A stretch of DNA of 64,000 bases from Halorussus gelatinilyticus (GTDB lineage Archaea; Halobacteriota; Halobacteria; Halobacteriales; Haladaptataceae), in contig NZ_CP096658.1 of the NCBI RefSeq assembly GCF_023238445.1, forward strand, positions 806,001-870,000, read 5' to 3'. Shown one piece after another: positions 26,409 to 35,103 of the stretch. The position numbers and the translations under genes were made by a program. Under the pieces are notes generated by a model. That model saw nothing but the letters and a program-made list of their open reading frames with translations, was not told the DNA's origin and searched no databases. Within the stretch, counting starts at the first letter, position 1; every line of letters starts with the position of its first letter.

Positions 26409-27246
26409 ATGAGTTATGCATGCATGTCAGGTGATAGTCTCACTTCGCGAAGACGGTTCGTCAAATCAAGCGGCGTCGCACTCGGAACGCTGGGCACCCT
26501 CAGTTCGATTACAGGTACGACAGTGGCGACTAGTACAGGGTCAACGTGGAAGGCATCCAATGAGAACTCTATGTTTATAAAGACCCGATGTCGGATAACC
26601 CCAAAGAAAAATACTCTTCTGCCCAGCTCAGAGTCAAAAAACTGGGGAGAACGAGGACGGAGATTACAAAGTCCACGACTTGGAAATTGCAACCCTCAAT
26701 TCTGCCGTAAAAGATGTCCGGAAGGACACTTGTGGCGGCTACGGTTGTAGTTACGAACGCGGCAAGGTGCCCTGTGCCACGGGATACGGCCTCACAATCG
26801 ACAAGGTCGATAGTGCTGTCCAATTTCAATGGTGGGGAGGAAATCCCGAGAGCAATCCGTTCATTCAAGGTGGTCCCGCTTACAAAGATGGCTCCAGCGA
26901 GCTAGAGGGGAAAGATGATCCGCCTGCATATCTTTCCACATTCGTCGATTTGGTCGGCTTAGCGCTGAGTAGAGGCTACCCAGTTGCTGGGACGGCCTAT
27001 TCCGCAGCTAATATCGCCCTCGGTCTCGATTTCAATGGCGAAGACAAACCCCACTCCGAGGAGATACGATGGACTACCGACTCGTCACCCGAAGGGACGT
27101 ACGCGATAAGCTACCGATATCTCCAAGTCTACATTCCCAAGTCGGCTAGTTCGGGAACGATAGAGATAGGGACCGAAACACGGACTGGAACGATGGTTGG
27201 CGATGCTACACTCCGTGCGTCGGAGCAGATAACGATCAACCAGTAG
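26409..27246 (+). pseudogene. Tat-exported protein gene interrupted by a frameshift
   Basis: The first frame (from ATG 26409, or the in-frame ATG at 26424) encodes a Tat signal with SRRRFVKSSGVALGTLGTLS and runs in frame to about 26639. The following frame (26641-27246) encodes a coherent 201-residue mature part (TGENEDGDYKVHDLEIATLN onward). It has four cysteines in DTCGGYGCSYERGKVPC and ends in beta strands. The frames differ by one base, and the join coincides with a run of six A at 26636-26641. Removing one A fuses them into 278 residues. This is either a real inactivating mutation or a sequencing error. The gene is AT-richer than its surroundings, with an AT-rich promoter (ctatattacattatc). 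No family is recognised. Confidence 0.75.
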
Positions 27247-27413
27247 TCTCAGGGGTAGATGCGTTGTACCGGAGAATCGCAAGACAAAGAGTGCTGAATT
27301 ATCGAACCTTCAAGAGGTTCCGACTCGACGCCGGGCGAAAAATCGACAGCGAGAACGCGTGCGAACGGACGCCACGGGTCTCAGCATCGCGCTCGGGGCG
27401 GACCGAGAACAGT

Positions 27414-27465
27414 AGGTTTATCACTCGCTCGGGGCGAATCTTCCAGTAGAATTACTTCAGGAGGT
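27414..27465 (+). promoter_or_regulatory. TATA-like box and strong Shine-Dalgarno for aIF2-gamma
   Basis: A TATA-like aggtttatc lies at about 27414-27422. GGAGGT at 27460-27465 stands five bases before the TTG at 27471. The strong ribosome-binding site decides in favour of the rare TTG start. Confidence 0.65.
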
Positions 27466-27470
27466 CAACT

Positions 27471-28703
27471 TTGACAGGAAATTACGCCCAACCGGAGGTG
27501 AACATCGGACTGGTCGGTCACGTAGACCACGGAAAGACGACGCTCGTGCAGGCGCTTTCCGGCGAATGGACCGACCAACACTCCGAGGAGATGAAGCGTG
27601 GCATCTCCATCCGGCTCGGGTACGCAGACGCCACGTTCCGGCAGTGTCCCGGTCTCGACGAGCCAGAGCGCTACACGGTAGACGAGACGTGTCCCGACGG
27701 CAGCGAGAGCGAGCCGCTCCGGACCGTCTCGTTCGTGGACGCGCCGGGCCACGAAACGCTGATGGCGACGATGCTCTCGGGCGCGGCCATCATGGACGGT
27801 GCCGTGCTGGTCGTCTCCGCGACCGACCCCGTCCCGCAGGCCCAGACCGAAGAGCACCTGATGGCGCTGGACATCATCGGCATCGACAACATCGTCGTCG
27901 CCCAGAACAAAATCGACCTCGTAGACCGCGAGCAGGCCGAGCGAAACTACGAGGAGATCCAGGAGTTCGTGGAGGGCACCGTCGCCGAAGACGCGCCGGT
28001 CGTCCCCATCTCGGCCCAACAGGAGGTCAACATCGACCTGCTGATTCAGGCGGTCGAAGAGGAGATTCCGACGCCCGAGCGCGACCCGGACGCGGACCCG
28101 CGGATGCACGTCGCCCGGAGCTTCGACATCAACCGTCCCGGCACCGAGTGGGACGGTCTCGTCGGCGGCGTCCTCGGCGGCAGTCTGGTCGAAGGGAAGC
28201 TGACCAGCGGCGACGAGATAGAGCTTCGCCCCGGCCGCGAGGTCGAAGAGGGCGGCGAGACCCGCTGGGAGTCCATCGAGACCGACGTGCGCTCGCTACA
28301 GGCGGGCGGCGAGACGGTCGAGGAAGTGACCCCCGGCGGACTCCTCGGCGTCGGCACGGGACTCGACCCGAGCCTGACGAAAGGCGACGCGCTGGCGGGA
28401 CAGGTCGCCGGGACGCCCGGCACGCTCCCGCCGACGTGGGAGCAGTTCACGATGGAGGTGGACCTGCTCGAACGCCTCGTCGGACTCGACGACCAGGACA
28501 TCGACGACATCTCGACCGGCGAACCGCTGATGCTCACCATCGGCACCGCCACGACGGTCGGTTCCGTGACCAGCGCCCGCGAGGGCGAGTGCGAGGTCGC
28601 GCTGAAGCGCCCCGTCTGTGCGCCCGAAGGTGCCCAAATCGCCATCAACCGCCGCATCGGCGCTCGCTGGCGGCTCATCGGGGTCGGCACCCTCACCGGA
28701 TAG
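27471..28703 (+). CDS. eif2g: Translation initiation factor aIF2 subunit gamma
   Basis: This GTPase subunit of aIF2 delivers Met-tRNAi to the ribosome. The 410-residue protein uses a TTG start ([20 protein letters not shown]) supported by GGAGGT. Motifs are [49 protein letters not shown] and AQNKIDLVD, followed by two beta-barrel domains ending in [11 protein letters not shown]. The zinc knuckle of the family normally has four cysteines. Here only C59 and C74 remain, with leucine 62 and glycine 77 at the other sites. It heads a long co-directional run of information-processing genes. Confidence 0.97.
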   Translation: MTGNYAQPEVNIGLVGHVDHGKTTLVQALSGEWTDQHSEEMKRGISIRLGYADATFRQCPGLDEPERYTVDETCPDGSESEPLRTVSFVDAPGHETLMATMLSGAAIMDGAVLVVSATDPVPQAQTEEHLMALDIIGIDNIVVAQNKIDLVDREQAERNYEEIQEFVEGTVAEDAPVVPISAQQEVNIDLLIQAVEEEIPTPERDPDADPRMHVARSFDINRPGTEWDGLVGGVLGGSLVEGKLTSGDEIELRPGREVEEGGETRWESIETDVRSLQAGGETVEEVTPGGLLGVGTGLDPSLTKGDALAGQVAGTPGTLPPTWEQFTMEVDLLERLVGLDDQDIDDISTGEPLMLTIGTATTVGSVTSAREGECEVALKRPVCAPEGAQIAINRRIGARWRLIGVGTLTG

Positions 28704-29132
28704 ATGGTCGTCACGGTCGCCTTGGACACCAGCGCGCTCATGATGCCCGTCGAGAGCGACGTTCGGCTCTTCGAGGAGCTAGAGCGTCTCGTCGGCGGTA
28801 GCGAGGTGCGTTGCACCTCGGACCCGAGCGGCGATACGCCGCGAGGAATCGAGTGCGTCGTGCCGCGCGCGGTCTGCGAGGAGCTTTCGAAGCTCTCGGA
28901 CGGCGCGAGCGAGGAGGCCGTCGCGGCCAGCGTCGGCGCGGACTTGGCGACCGAGCGGTGTCGAGTCGTCGAACACGAAGCATCGTACGCCGACGACGTG
29001 CTGGTCGAACTCGCCCCCGAGTTCGACTACGTCGTCACGAACGACGGACCCCTCAAGGAGCGTCTGCTCGACGCGGGCGCACCGGTAATTCATATAAGGG
29101 GCCGGAACAAACTCGCAATCAGCAAACCTTAG
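28704..29132 (+). CDS. Fcf1-like PIN domain protein
   Basis: The 142-residue protein starts immediately after the aIF2-gamma stop with no gap. It is a PIN-fold nuclease: VALDTSALMMPV (D8), VPRAVCEELSKL, and FDYVVTNDGPLKERLL (acidic pair near 115), ending in GAPVIHIRGRNKLAI. The pattern matches the archaeal homologues of eukaryotic Fcf1/Utp24, which cleaves pre-rRNA; an rRNA-processing role is likely but inferred. Placement between aIF2-gamma and Rpo7 is typical in archaea and supports a housekeeping role rather than a VapC toxin. Confidence 0.9.
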   Translation: MVVTVALDTSALMMPVESDVRLFEELERLVGGSEVRCTSDPSGDTPRGIECVVPRAVCEELSKLSDGASEEAVAASVGADLATERCRVVEHEASYADDVLVELAPEFDYVVTNDGPLKERLLDAGAPVIHIRGRNKLAISKP

Positions 29133-29133
29133 C

Positions 29134-29706
29134 ATGTACAAACGGGTCAGACTCAAGGATACGGTCGAGGTTCCCCCAGAACACCTCGCGGACGTGACGC
29201 CGAACTTAGTGAAGAAGCTCCTGCAGGACAAGCTGGAGGGGCGGATGGACGAGGACGTTGGAAGCGTCGTCAGCGTCGTGAACGTCAACGACATCGGCGA
29301 CGGTGCGGTCCTGCCGAACCGACCGGGCGTCTACTACGAGGCCGATTTCGACGCGGTCACGTACGACCCCCAGATGCAGGAAGTGGTGGACGGAGAGATA
29401 GTGGAAGTGGTCAACTTCGGTGCCTTCGTCGGCATCGGGCCGGTAGACGGCCTGCTCCACGTCTCCCAGATCTCCGACGAGTACCTCGCCTACGACGAGG
29501 AGGGCCAGATGCTCGCCTCCCGCGAGTCGAACCGCACGCTCGGCGTCGGCGACTCGGTGCGGGCGCGCATCGTCACCAAGAGCATCGACGAGCGCAACCC
29601 CCGCGAGAGCAAGATCGGGCTGACGGCGAAGCAGGTCGGACTCGGCAAGCACGGCTGGCTGAAAGAAGAGCGCGAGAAACGACAAGCGACCACTGAGAGT
29701 GAGTAA
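29134..29706 (+). CDS. rpo7: DNA-directed RNA polymerase subunit Rpo7 (E')
   Basis: This stalk subunit of archaeal RNA polymerase pairs with Rpo4 and contacts emerging RNA. The 190-residue protein has an N-terminal tip domain (MYKRVRLKDTVEVPPEHLAD, then DEDVGSVVSVVNVNDIGDGA). An S1 RNA-binding barrel follows (EIVEVVNFGAFVGIGPVDGL, then LHVSQISDEYLAYDEEGQML). The basic acidic-mixed tail ends at 29706. It starts two bases after the PIN gene and is followed by spt4, an arrangement conserved in archaea. Confidence 0.97.
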   Translation: MYKRVRLKDTVEVPPEHLADVTPNLVKKLLQDKLEGRMDEDVGSVVSVVNVNDIGDGAVLPNRPGVYYEADFDAVTYDPQMQEVVDGEIVEVVNFGAFVGIGPVDGLLHVSQISDEYLAYDEEGQMLASRESNRTLGVGDSVRARIVTKSIDERNPRESKIGLTAKQVGLGKHGWLKEEREKRQATTESE

Positions 29707-29708
29707 CG

Positions 29709-29906
29709 ATGGCCAGTGACCGCCTCGCCTGCCGCGAATGTCACGCCGTGGTCGAACCCGACGAGGACACCTGTCCCATCTGTGGCTCGACCAGTCTCAC
29801 CGAGGACTGGGCCGGCTACGTCATCATCGCCCACCCCGACGAGAGCCAGATCGCCGAGGAGATGGAAGTAACCAAGCCGGGCAAGTACGCGCTGAAGGTC
29901 CGATAG
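29709..29906 (+). CDS. spt4: Transcription elongation factor Spt4 (RpoE'')
   Basis: Spt4 binds Spt5 and raises RNA polymerase processivity. The 65-residue protein has the zinc site CRECHAVV and CPICGSTSLTEDWAGYVII, and the standard ending KPGKYALKVR. The stop of rpo7 and this ATG are separated by two bases, so the genes are co-transcribed. Length is exactly that of the archaeal family. Confidence 0.96.
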   Translation: MASDRLACRECHAVVEPDEDTCPICGSTSLTEDWAGYVIIAHPDESQIAEEMEVTKPGKYALKVR

Positions 29907-29910
29907 GGCC

Positions 29911-30462
29911 GTGAGCGACGTTCTCGTCACGTTGCCCGCCGAGATGCGCGGGGAACTCAAGGAGCCGATGGGGCCGATTTTCACCGACGCCGAGCGCCTG
30001 CTGGACGCGGCTGGCGACCCGCTCGTCGCCGTCGGCGACGTCGTGACCTACCACCTCGAACGCGCCGGGGTCCTCCCGGACGTCGCGGTCGTGGACGGCC
30101 TGACCAAGCGCGAGGAGGTCGCCGACGACGTTGCCGAGGGCGTCGCCCGACTCGGCGGCGAGACCCGCGAGGTCCGCGTCGAGAATCCCGCGGGAACCGT
30201 CTCCCGGGGGTTGGTCGAGGCCCTCCGAGACGCCATCTCGGACCCGGAGCCGACGCTGCTCGTGGTCGAAGGCGAGGAGGACCTCGTGACGCTCCCCGCA
30301 ATCGTTGCCGCGCCGCTCGGCGCGAGCGTCGTCTACGGCCAACCCGACGAGGGGATGGTGCTGGCCGACGTGACCGACGAGTCGAAGGCCGAGATGCGTG
30401 ACCTACTGAGCAGGATGGAGGGCGATTCGGACGCGCTGTTCGAGATTCTGGACGCGGCGTAG
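29911..30462 (+). CDS. GTP-dependent dephospho-CoA kinase
   Basis: The enzyme makes coenzyme A from dephospho-CoA using GTP, the last step of archaeal CoA synthesis (DUF359 family). The 183-residue protein starts at GTG 29911, four bases after spt4. Motifs visible are VGDVVTYHLERAGVLPDVAV, VVDGLTKREE, VENPAGTVSRGLVEAL, VVEGEEDLVTLPAIVAAP and YGQPDEGMVL. Its place after rpo7-spt4 is the usual archaeal order. Confidence 0.93.
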   Translation: MSDVLVTLPAEMRGELKEPMGPIFTDAERLLDAAGDPLVAVGDVVTYHLERAGVLPDVAVVDGLTKREEVADDVAEGVARLGGETREVRVENPAGTVSRGLVEALRDAISDPEPTLLVVEGEEDLVTLPAIVAAPLGASVVYGQPDEGMVLADVTDESKAEMRDLLSRMEGDSDALFEILDAA

Positions 30463-30753
30463 CGTCGGACCGCCGTCGAATACGGATATTCTACCGCGAG
30501 TAAACGACCGATAGCGCGGCGCAAAGCGCCGCGATTGGTGAGGGTGTGAAACCGCGAACCGGGGAGCGAGCGAACCACGGAACTTTCGAACGAGCGCCCT
30601 CGCGCTCGTGAGGGGTTGGACGACTTTTATCAACCGTTTGTAAGGGAGCGAGCGCCCGAGTCTGCGACTCGGGCGCGACCGGCCGCTGGAAAAGGTTGTT
30701 CGTAATCCTTTTACAGGCTACGTGGCCAAGTAGTGAGTAACTGAGCGATACAC
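30463..30753. other. 291-base gap with two perfect hairpins before rps24e
   Basis: No gene is seen. Hairpin one pairs cgcggcgc (30515-30522) with gcgccgcg (30526-30533) around aaa. Hairpin two pairs gcgcccgagtc (30652-30662) with gactcgggcgc (30666-30676) around tgc. Between them lies an AT-rich patch (gacttttatcaaccgtttg). The region probably ends the aIF2-gamma operon and starts the ribosomal protein operon. Confidence 0.65.
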
Positions 30754-31077
30754 ATGGAAGTCGAAATCCTCTCCGAGGAGCAGAATCCGATGCTCCACCG
30801 GTCCGAAGTGCGGTTCCAGATCGTCCACGACGAAGCGACCCCCTCGCGGCTGTCGGTCCGCGACAGCCTCGCGGCGAAGCTCGATAAGGATTCGAGCGAG
30901 GTCGTCGTCCACGAGATGAACACCAAGTTCGGCATGCGCAAGACCGTCGGCTACGCGAAGGTCTACGACAGCCCCGAACACGCCCGCGACGTCGAGCAGG
31001 ACTACATGCTCGAACGCAACAAGATCTCCGCAGACACTGACGCCGAGGCAGAGGCCGAGGCGGAGGAGGCCGAATAA
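30754..31077 (+). CDS. rps24e: 30S ribosomal protein S24e
   Basis: The 107-residue protein opens [20 protein letters not shown] and has the S24e core ([20 protein letters not shown], then [20 protein letters not shown]). It ends in an acidic alanine/glutamate tail (about 92-107, [14 protein letters not shown]-like) typical of halophile ribosomal proteins. The TAA stop overlaps the ATG of rps27ae by one base. It binds 16S rRNA in the small subunit. Confidence 0.97.
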   Translation: MEVEILSEEQNPMLHRSEVRFQIVHDEATPSRLSVRDSLAAKLDKDSSEVVVHEMNTKFGMRKTVGYAKVYDSPEHARDVEQDYMLERNKISADTDAEAEAEAEEAE

Positions 31078-31211
31078 TGGCACGAAACGAGTACTACAAC
31101 GACGACGGCACGACCGACAAAGAACAGTGTACCCGGTGTGGCGACGCGTTCCTCGCCGACCACGACGACCGCCTCCACTGCGGTCGCTGTGGGTATACCG
31201 AGTGGAAGTAG
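31077..31211 (+). CDS. rps27ae: 30S ribosomal protein S27ae
   Basis: This short gene of 44 codons starts at ATG 31077, overlapping the S24e stop (TAATG). The protein is [20 protein letters not shown] followed by a four-cysteine zinc finger (CTRCG then [10 protein letters not shown]). S24e-S27ae is a universal archaeal gene pair, which supports the call. The stop TAG at 31209-31211 is four bases before the Kae1 start. Confidence 0.96.
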   Translation: MARNEYYNDDGTTDKEQCTRCGDAFLADHDDRLHCGRCGYTEWK

Positions 31212-31214
31212 CGA

Positions 31215-32807
31215 ATGCGCGTCCTCGGAATCGAGGGCACCGCGTGGGCGGCCAGCGCGGCCGTGTACGACGACGCGGCTGACGCGGCCGACGCGACCGA
31301 TTCGATTTTTATCGAGACCGACGCCTACCAACCGGACAGCGGCGGGATTCACCCGCGAGAGGCCGCCGAACACATGAGCGACGCGATTCCGAAGGTCGTG
31401 GAGACGGCCCTGGACGCGGCCGACGGCCCCATCGACGCCGTCGCCTTCTCGCGCGGTCCCGGTCTCGGTCCCTGCCTGCGGACGGTCGGCACCGCGGCGC
31501 GCGCGCTGGCTCAGACGCTGGACGTGCCGTTGGTCGGCGTCAACCACATGGTCGCGCACCTCGAAATCGGTCGCCAGCAGTCGGGATTCGACTCGCCGGT
31601 CTGCCTGAACGCCTCGGGCGCGAACGCCCACGTACTCGGCTACCGGAACGGACGGTATCGCGTCCTCGGCGAGACGATGGACACCGGCGTCGGCAACGCC
31701 ATCGACAAGTTCACTCGCCACCTCGGGTGGTCCCACCCCGGCGGCCCGAAGGTCGAGGCGGCCGCCGAGGACGGCGAGTACACCGAGTTGCCCTACGTCG
31801 TCAAGGGGATGGACTTCTCGTTTTCGGGCATCATGAGCGCCGCGAAGGACGCCTACGACGACGGAGCGGCGGTCGAAGACGTCTGTTACGCGCTGCAAGA
31901 GAACGTCTTCGCCATGCTGACGGAGGTCGCCGAGCGCGCGCTGTCGCTGACCGGGAACGACGAACTCGTCCTCGGGGGCGGCGTCGGGCAGAACGACCGC
32001 CTCCGGGAAATGTTGCGGGAGATGTGCGACCAGCGCGGCGCGGACTTCTACGCGCCCGACCCGCGCTTCCTCCGGGACAACGCCGGGATGATCGCGGTCC
32101 TCGGCGCGGAGATGGTCCGGGCGAGCGACACCCTCGCCGTCGAGGAGTCGGCGGTGAATCCGAACTTCCGGCCGGACGAAGTGCCGGTCAGTTGGCGGAG
32201 CGATAGCGAGTCGGTCGCGGTCTGGCGCGACGAGGAGAACGAAGTGAAAGGCGCAGAGGCCACGGTCGAAATCGGCGACGAGCGGGTGACGAAGCGCCGC
32301 CTACCCAAGAGCTACCGGCATCCCGAACTCGACGCGCGACTCCGGCGCGACCGGACCGTCCTCGAAGCGCGCCTGACCAGCGAGGCGCGCAGGGCTGGGG
32401 TGCCGACCCCCGTGGTCTACGACGTGGACCCCGAATCGGGCCTCCTCGTCTTCGAGCGCGTGGGCGAGGCAGACCTGCGCGAGGGCCTCACGGCCGAGCG
32501 CGTGCGTGAGGTGGCCCGCCACCTCGCGGCGATTCACGGCGCGGGGTTCGTCCACGGCGACCCCACCACGCGGAACGTCAGGGTCGGACCCGATCGCACC
32601 TACCTCATCGACTTCGGACTGGGCTACAACACCGACGACGCCGAGGACTACGCGATGGACTGCCACGTCTTCGGCCAGAGCCTCGCCGGCACCGCCGACG
32701 ACGCCGACGCGCTCCGCGAAACCTTCGAGGAGACCTACGCGGGGGTCGGCGACGGGGCGGTCCTCGACCGACTCCGAGAGGTCGAAGGCCGCGGTCGGTA
32801 CCAGTAG
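31215..32807 (+). CDS. kae1-bud32: Bifunctional Kae1-Bud32, tRNA t6A synthase and kinase/ATPase
   Basis: The fusion forms the core of the archaeal KEOPS complex, which adds threonylcarbamoyl to A37 of ANN-reading tRNAs. Residues 1 to about 325 are Kae1: MRVLGIEGTAWAASAAVYDD, SRGPGLGPCLRTVGTAARAL and VGVNHMVAHLEIGR, with metal histidines H111 and H115, then GGGVGQNDRLREML. From about 340 to 530 lies the Bud32 kinase: GFVHGDPTTRNVRV (HGD) and LIDFGLGYNTDDAEDYA (DFG-like). The total of 530 residues is normal. It follows rps27ae by three bases. Confidence 0.96.
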   Translation: MRVLGIEGTAWAASAAVYDDAADAADATDSIFIETDAYQPDSGGIHPREAAEHMSDAIPKVVETALDAADGPIDAVAFSRGPGLGPCLRTVGTAARALAQTLDVPLVGVNHMVAHLEIGRQQSGFDSPVCLNASGANAHVLGYRNGRYRVLGETMDTGVGNAIDKFTRHLGWSHPGGPKVEAAAEDGEYTELPYVVKGMDFSFSGIMSAAKDAYDDGAAVEDVCYALQENVFAMLTEVAERALSLTGNDELVLGGGVGQNDRLREMLREMCDQRGADFYAPDPRFLRDNAGMIAVLGAEMVRASDTLAVEESAVNPNFRPDEVPVSWRSDSESVAVWRDEENEVKGAEATVEIGDERVTKRRLPKSYRHPELDARLRRDRTVLEARLTSEARRAGVPTPVVYDVDPESGLLVFERVGEADLREGLTAERVREVARHLAAIHGAGFVHGDPTTRNVRVGPDRTYLIDFGLGYNTDDAEDYAMDCHVFGQSLAGTADDADALRETFEETYAGVGDGAVLDRLREVEGRGRYQ

Positions 32808-32809
32808 CC

Positions 32810-32830
32810 CGCGCTCGGAAACCGAGCGCG
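32810..32830. terminator. Hairpin between convergent genes
   Basis: The arms cgcgctcgg (32810-32818) and ccgagcgcg (32822-32830) pair perfectly around aaa. They lie in the 30 bases between the stops of kae1-bud32 and the AEC transporter gene. The position suggests a shared two-way terminator, although archaeal termination does not usually need hairpins. Confidence 0.45.
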
Positions 32831-32837
32831 AGTCGGG

Positions 32838-33791
32838 TCAAATCACCGCTCCGGCCTGTAGGAGCGCGATGAGTCCCGTCAGCGTCACCACGCTGGCGAC
32901 GGTGCTGGCGAAGATGGCGGTACTCACGTACTCCGGGCCGGTCAGTCCCTCGCCGCCGGAGTCGTACTCGATCGTCAGGATGAGCGGCGTGACCGCGGCG
33001 GGCATCGCACACTCCAAGACGAAGACGCGCGCGACTTGGGGGTTCGTCCCGAGACCGAGCAACAGCGCGACCCCGACCCCGACGACGGGCGCGACGACGA
33101 GTTTGAGACCGTTCGAGACGCCGACCCGCGAGATGGCCGCGCCGTGCTTTGTGTTGGCGAGTTGGATGCCGAGCATCAGCAACATCACCGGAATCGACGC
33201 GTCGCCGACCAGTCGTAGCGTCTCCATCGCCGCGGTGTCGCCGGCCGGAACGACGCCGAGCCAGCGCGCCAGCCACGCCGCCGCGACGGCGTAGACCAGC
33301 GGCAGGCGAAAGACCTCGCGGGCCGCCCCGCGGAGGTCGGTCCCCTGCCCCCGCGAGGCCAGATAGACGCCGACGGTGTACATCAGAATCGACTGGCCCG
33401 CGATGAACAGGACGGCCGTCGAACGCCCGACCGCGCCGAACGCGAACGCCGACAGGGGGATGCCGTAGTTGCCCGCGTTCGGGAACGACGACGAGAGGAC
33501 GAGCGCGCCCAGCGCGGGTTCGGACTCGCCGAGCGTGCGGCCGACGAGTTCCGCGAGGACGACCATCGCCATCGTGAAGACCGCGACGGCCAGAATCAGC
33601 TTCGCGGCCAACCCTCCCGAAATCTCGGAGGTGGCGAGGCTGTGGAAGATGAGCGCGGGCGTCAGGACGTAGATGGTGACGGTCCCGAGCGCGTCCACGT
33701 CTATCTCTCGCACCTTCCCGAGCAGGAAGCCGACCGCCGCGACCGACAGGACCGGCAGGATGGCCGTCCCGAGCGCAGAGACGAGTGACAC
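32838..33791 (-). CDS. AEC (auxin efflux carrier-like) family permease
   Basis: The 317-residue protein has ten hydrophobic segments in two sets of five. Conserved AEC features are LPVLSVAAVGFLLGKVREID at the start, PALIFHSLATSEI, SSSFPNAGNYGIPLSAFAFG (the crossover asparagine region) and LECAMPAAVTPLILTIEYD near the end. These permeases move organic anions or similar small molecules out of or into the cell. The haloarchaeal substrate is unknown. The start at ATG 33791 is the first good one. It is convergent with kae1-bud32. Confidence 0.9.
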   Translation of the reverse strand: MSLVSALGTAILPVLSVAAVGFLLGKVREIDVDALGTVTIYVLTPALIFHSLATSEISGGLAAKLILAVAVFTMAMVVLAELVGRTLGESEPALGALVLSSSFPNAGNYGIPLSAFAFGAVGRSTAVLFIAGQSILMYTVGVYLASRGQGTDLRGAAREVFRLPLVYAVAAAWLARWLGVVPAGDTAAMETLRLVGDASIPVMLLMLGIQLANTKHGAAISRVGVSNGLKLVVAPVVGVGVALLLGLGTNPQVARVFVLECAMPAAVTPLILTIEYDSGGEGLTGPEYVSTAIFASTVASVVTLTGLIALLQAGAVI

Positions 33792-33918
33792 GTCTGGTGG
33801 GTGGCGGTTCGGAGGTACAAAGGTATCGAAGGCGGTTAGCTCTGTAGGTGTCCCGATAGAGGCTCACCCGGACGGACGGCAGGAACGGCGAGTTACGTGT
33901 TCGGCGTTCCGAAAATCC

Positions 33919-34839
33919 TCACTCCTCGCCCGGCGGGGTCAGGTCGCGCTGGAACTCGTCGAAGATCTCCAGGTCGTCCGGAATCTCGTCCTCGATGTGG
34001 CGGGCCTCCTTCTCTGACGCGACCTCCGCGTCCACCGGCTCGGCCACCTCCTCCCATCCGGGCTTGATTTTGACGCTCTTGGCCGGCTGGCCCACCGCGA
34101 CGTGGTGGTCGGGCACGTCGCGCTGGACGACCGACTTCGCGCCGACGATGGAGTTCTCGCCGACCCGGACGCCCGCTCGGACCATCGAGTCGTAGGTCAC
34201 GCGGGCGTCGTCGGCGATGATGGTTCGGTAGTTCTCGACTTCGGTCTGGTCAACCACGTCGTGGTCGTGGGTGTAGACGTGCGCCGAGTCGGAGATGGAG
34301 ACGCGGTCGCCGACGGTCAACTCGCCGCGGTCGTCCAGATGCACGTCGTCGTGGACCACCACGTTGTCGCCCATCGTGATGTTGTGGCCGTAGGTGAACG
34401 TGATGCCCTTGAAGAACCGGCAGTCGTCGCCGCACTCGGCGAAGAGGTGGTCGGCGAGCATCGCGCGGAACCGGAGCGCGAACTCCACGTTGTCGGCCAT
34501 CGGCGTGGCGTCGAACTGCCGCCAGAGCCACTGGAGGTGCTTCGAGCGCTTGAACTTCTCCTCGTCCTTCTCGGCGTAGTACTCACTTTCGAGGGTCGCG
34601 TTACACGGGTCGTAGCTCTGGAGGCGCACCCGCTCGGCGGGCGAGACGGACTCGCCGTCCTGCCAGCGGTCGTAGGCGTCACGGTCGCCGTGGAGGTCCA
34701 CCAGCACCTCCTCGACTACCTCGCAGGTCCGCTCGGGTGCCTCGGGACCGGCCTTCGAGAGCCGTCGGTCCACGTCCGCGAGAAACGCTTCGAGGGAGTC
34801 CTCCATCTCGTCCGGGAGGGTCACGTGTCGTTTGGTCAT
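33919..34839 (-). CDS. Hexapeptide-repeat acyltransferase
   Basis: The 306-residue protein has an alpha-helical N-terminal half (MTKRHVTLPDEMEDSLEAFL, acidic). A left-handed beta-helix follows from about residue 150 (GITFTYGHNITMGDNVVVHD, then LTVGDRVSISDSAHVYTHDH, then SIVGAKSVVQRDVPDHHVAV), ending GQPAKSVKIKPGW. The DHDV histidines are candidates for the catalytic base. The C-terminal half is the usual LbH acetyltransferase fold (maltose/galactoside acetyltransferase-like). The acceptor may be a sugar, but nothing near it says which. The N-terminal helical region may set oligomer contacts. Confidence 0.88.
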   Translation of the reverse strand: MTKRHVTLPDEMEDSLEAFLADVDRRLSKAGPEAPERTCEVVEEVLVDLHGDRDAYDRWQDGESVSPAERVRLQSYDPCNATLESEYYAEKDEEKFKRSKHLQWLWRQFDATPMADNVEFALRFRAMLADHLFAECGDDCRFFKGITFTYGHNITMGDNVVVHDDVHLDDRGELTVGDRVSISDSAHVYTHDHDVVDQTEVENYRTIIADDARVTYDSMVRAGVRVGENSIVGAKSVVQRDVPDHHVAVGQPAKSVKIKPGWEEVAEPVDAEVASEKEARHIEDEIPDDLEIFDEFQRDLTPPGEE

Positions 34840-35103
34840 ACAGGGTCCTCCGTGGTCACTTACTGCTACTTGTCATCGTAACCTGATGGGGGTTTTGGTT
34901 GCGGCGGGGAGTGCAGAAATCGACGCTCGTCGCCCGCTCACGACTCAGAAGGTACGAACGGCCGTCTTCGACCCGGTTGAAACCGGAGTTTCTCTGGAGG
35001 AATCAAGAGAATTACGGCAGAAATCATTTCGGCTCGGAAGAGCCAGCGTCGGGGGAGACGGAAGTCGGAACCCCGAGAGCAACGAGTGAGACGGACGGCG
35101 CGG

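Noticed and set aside
28704-29132. A VapC-type toxin call for the PIN protein
   Set aside because: It lies in a conserved archaeal operon between aIF2-gamma and Rpo7, has no antitoxin partner and matches the Fcf1-like pattern.
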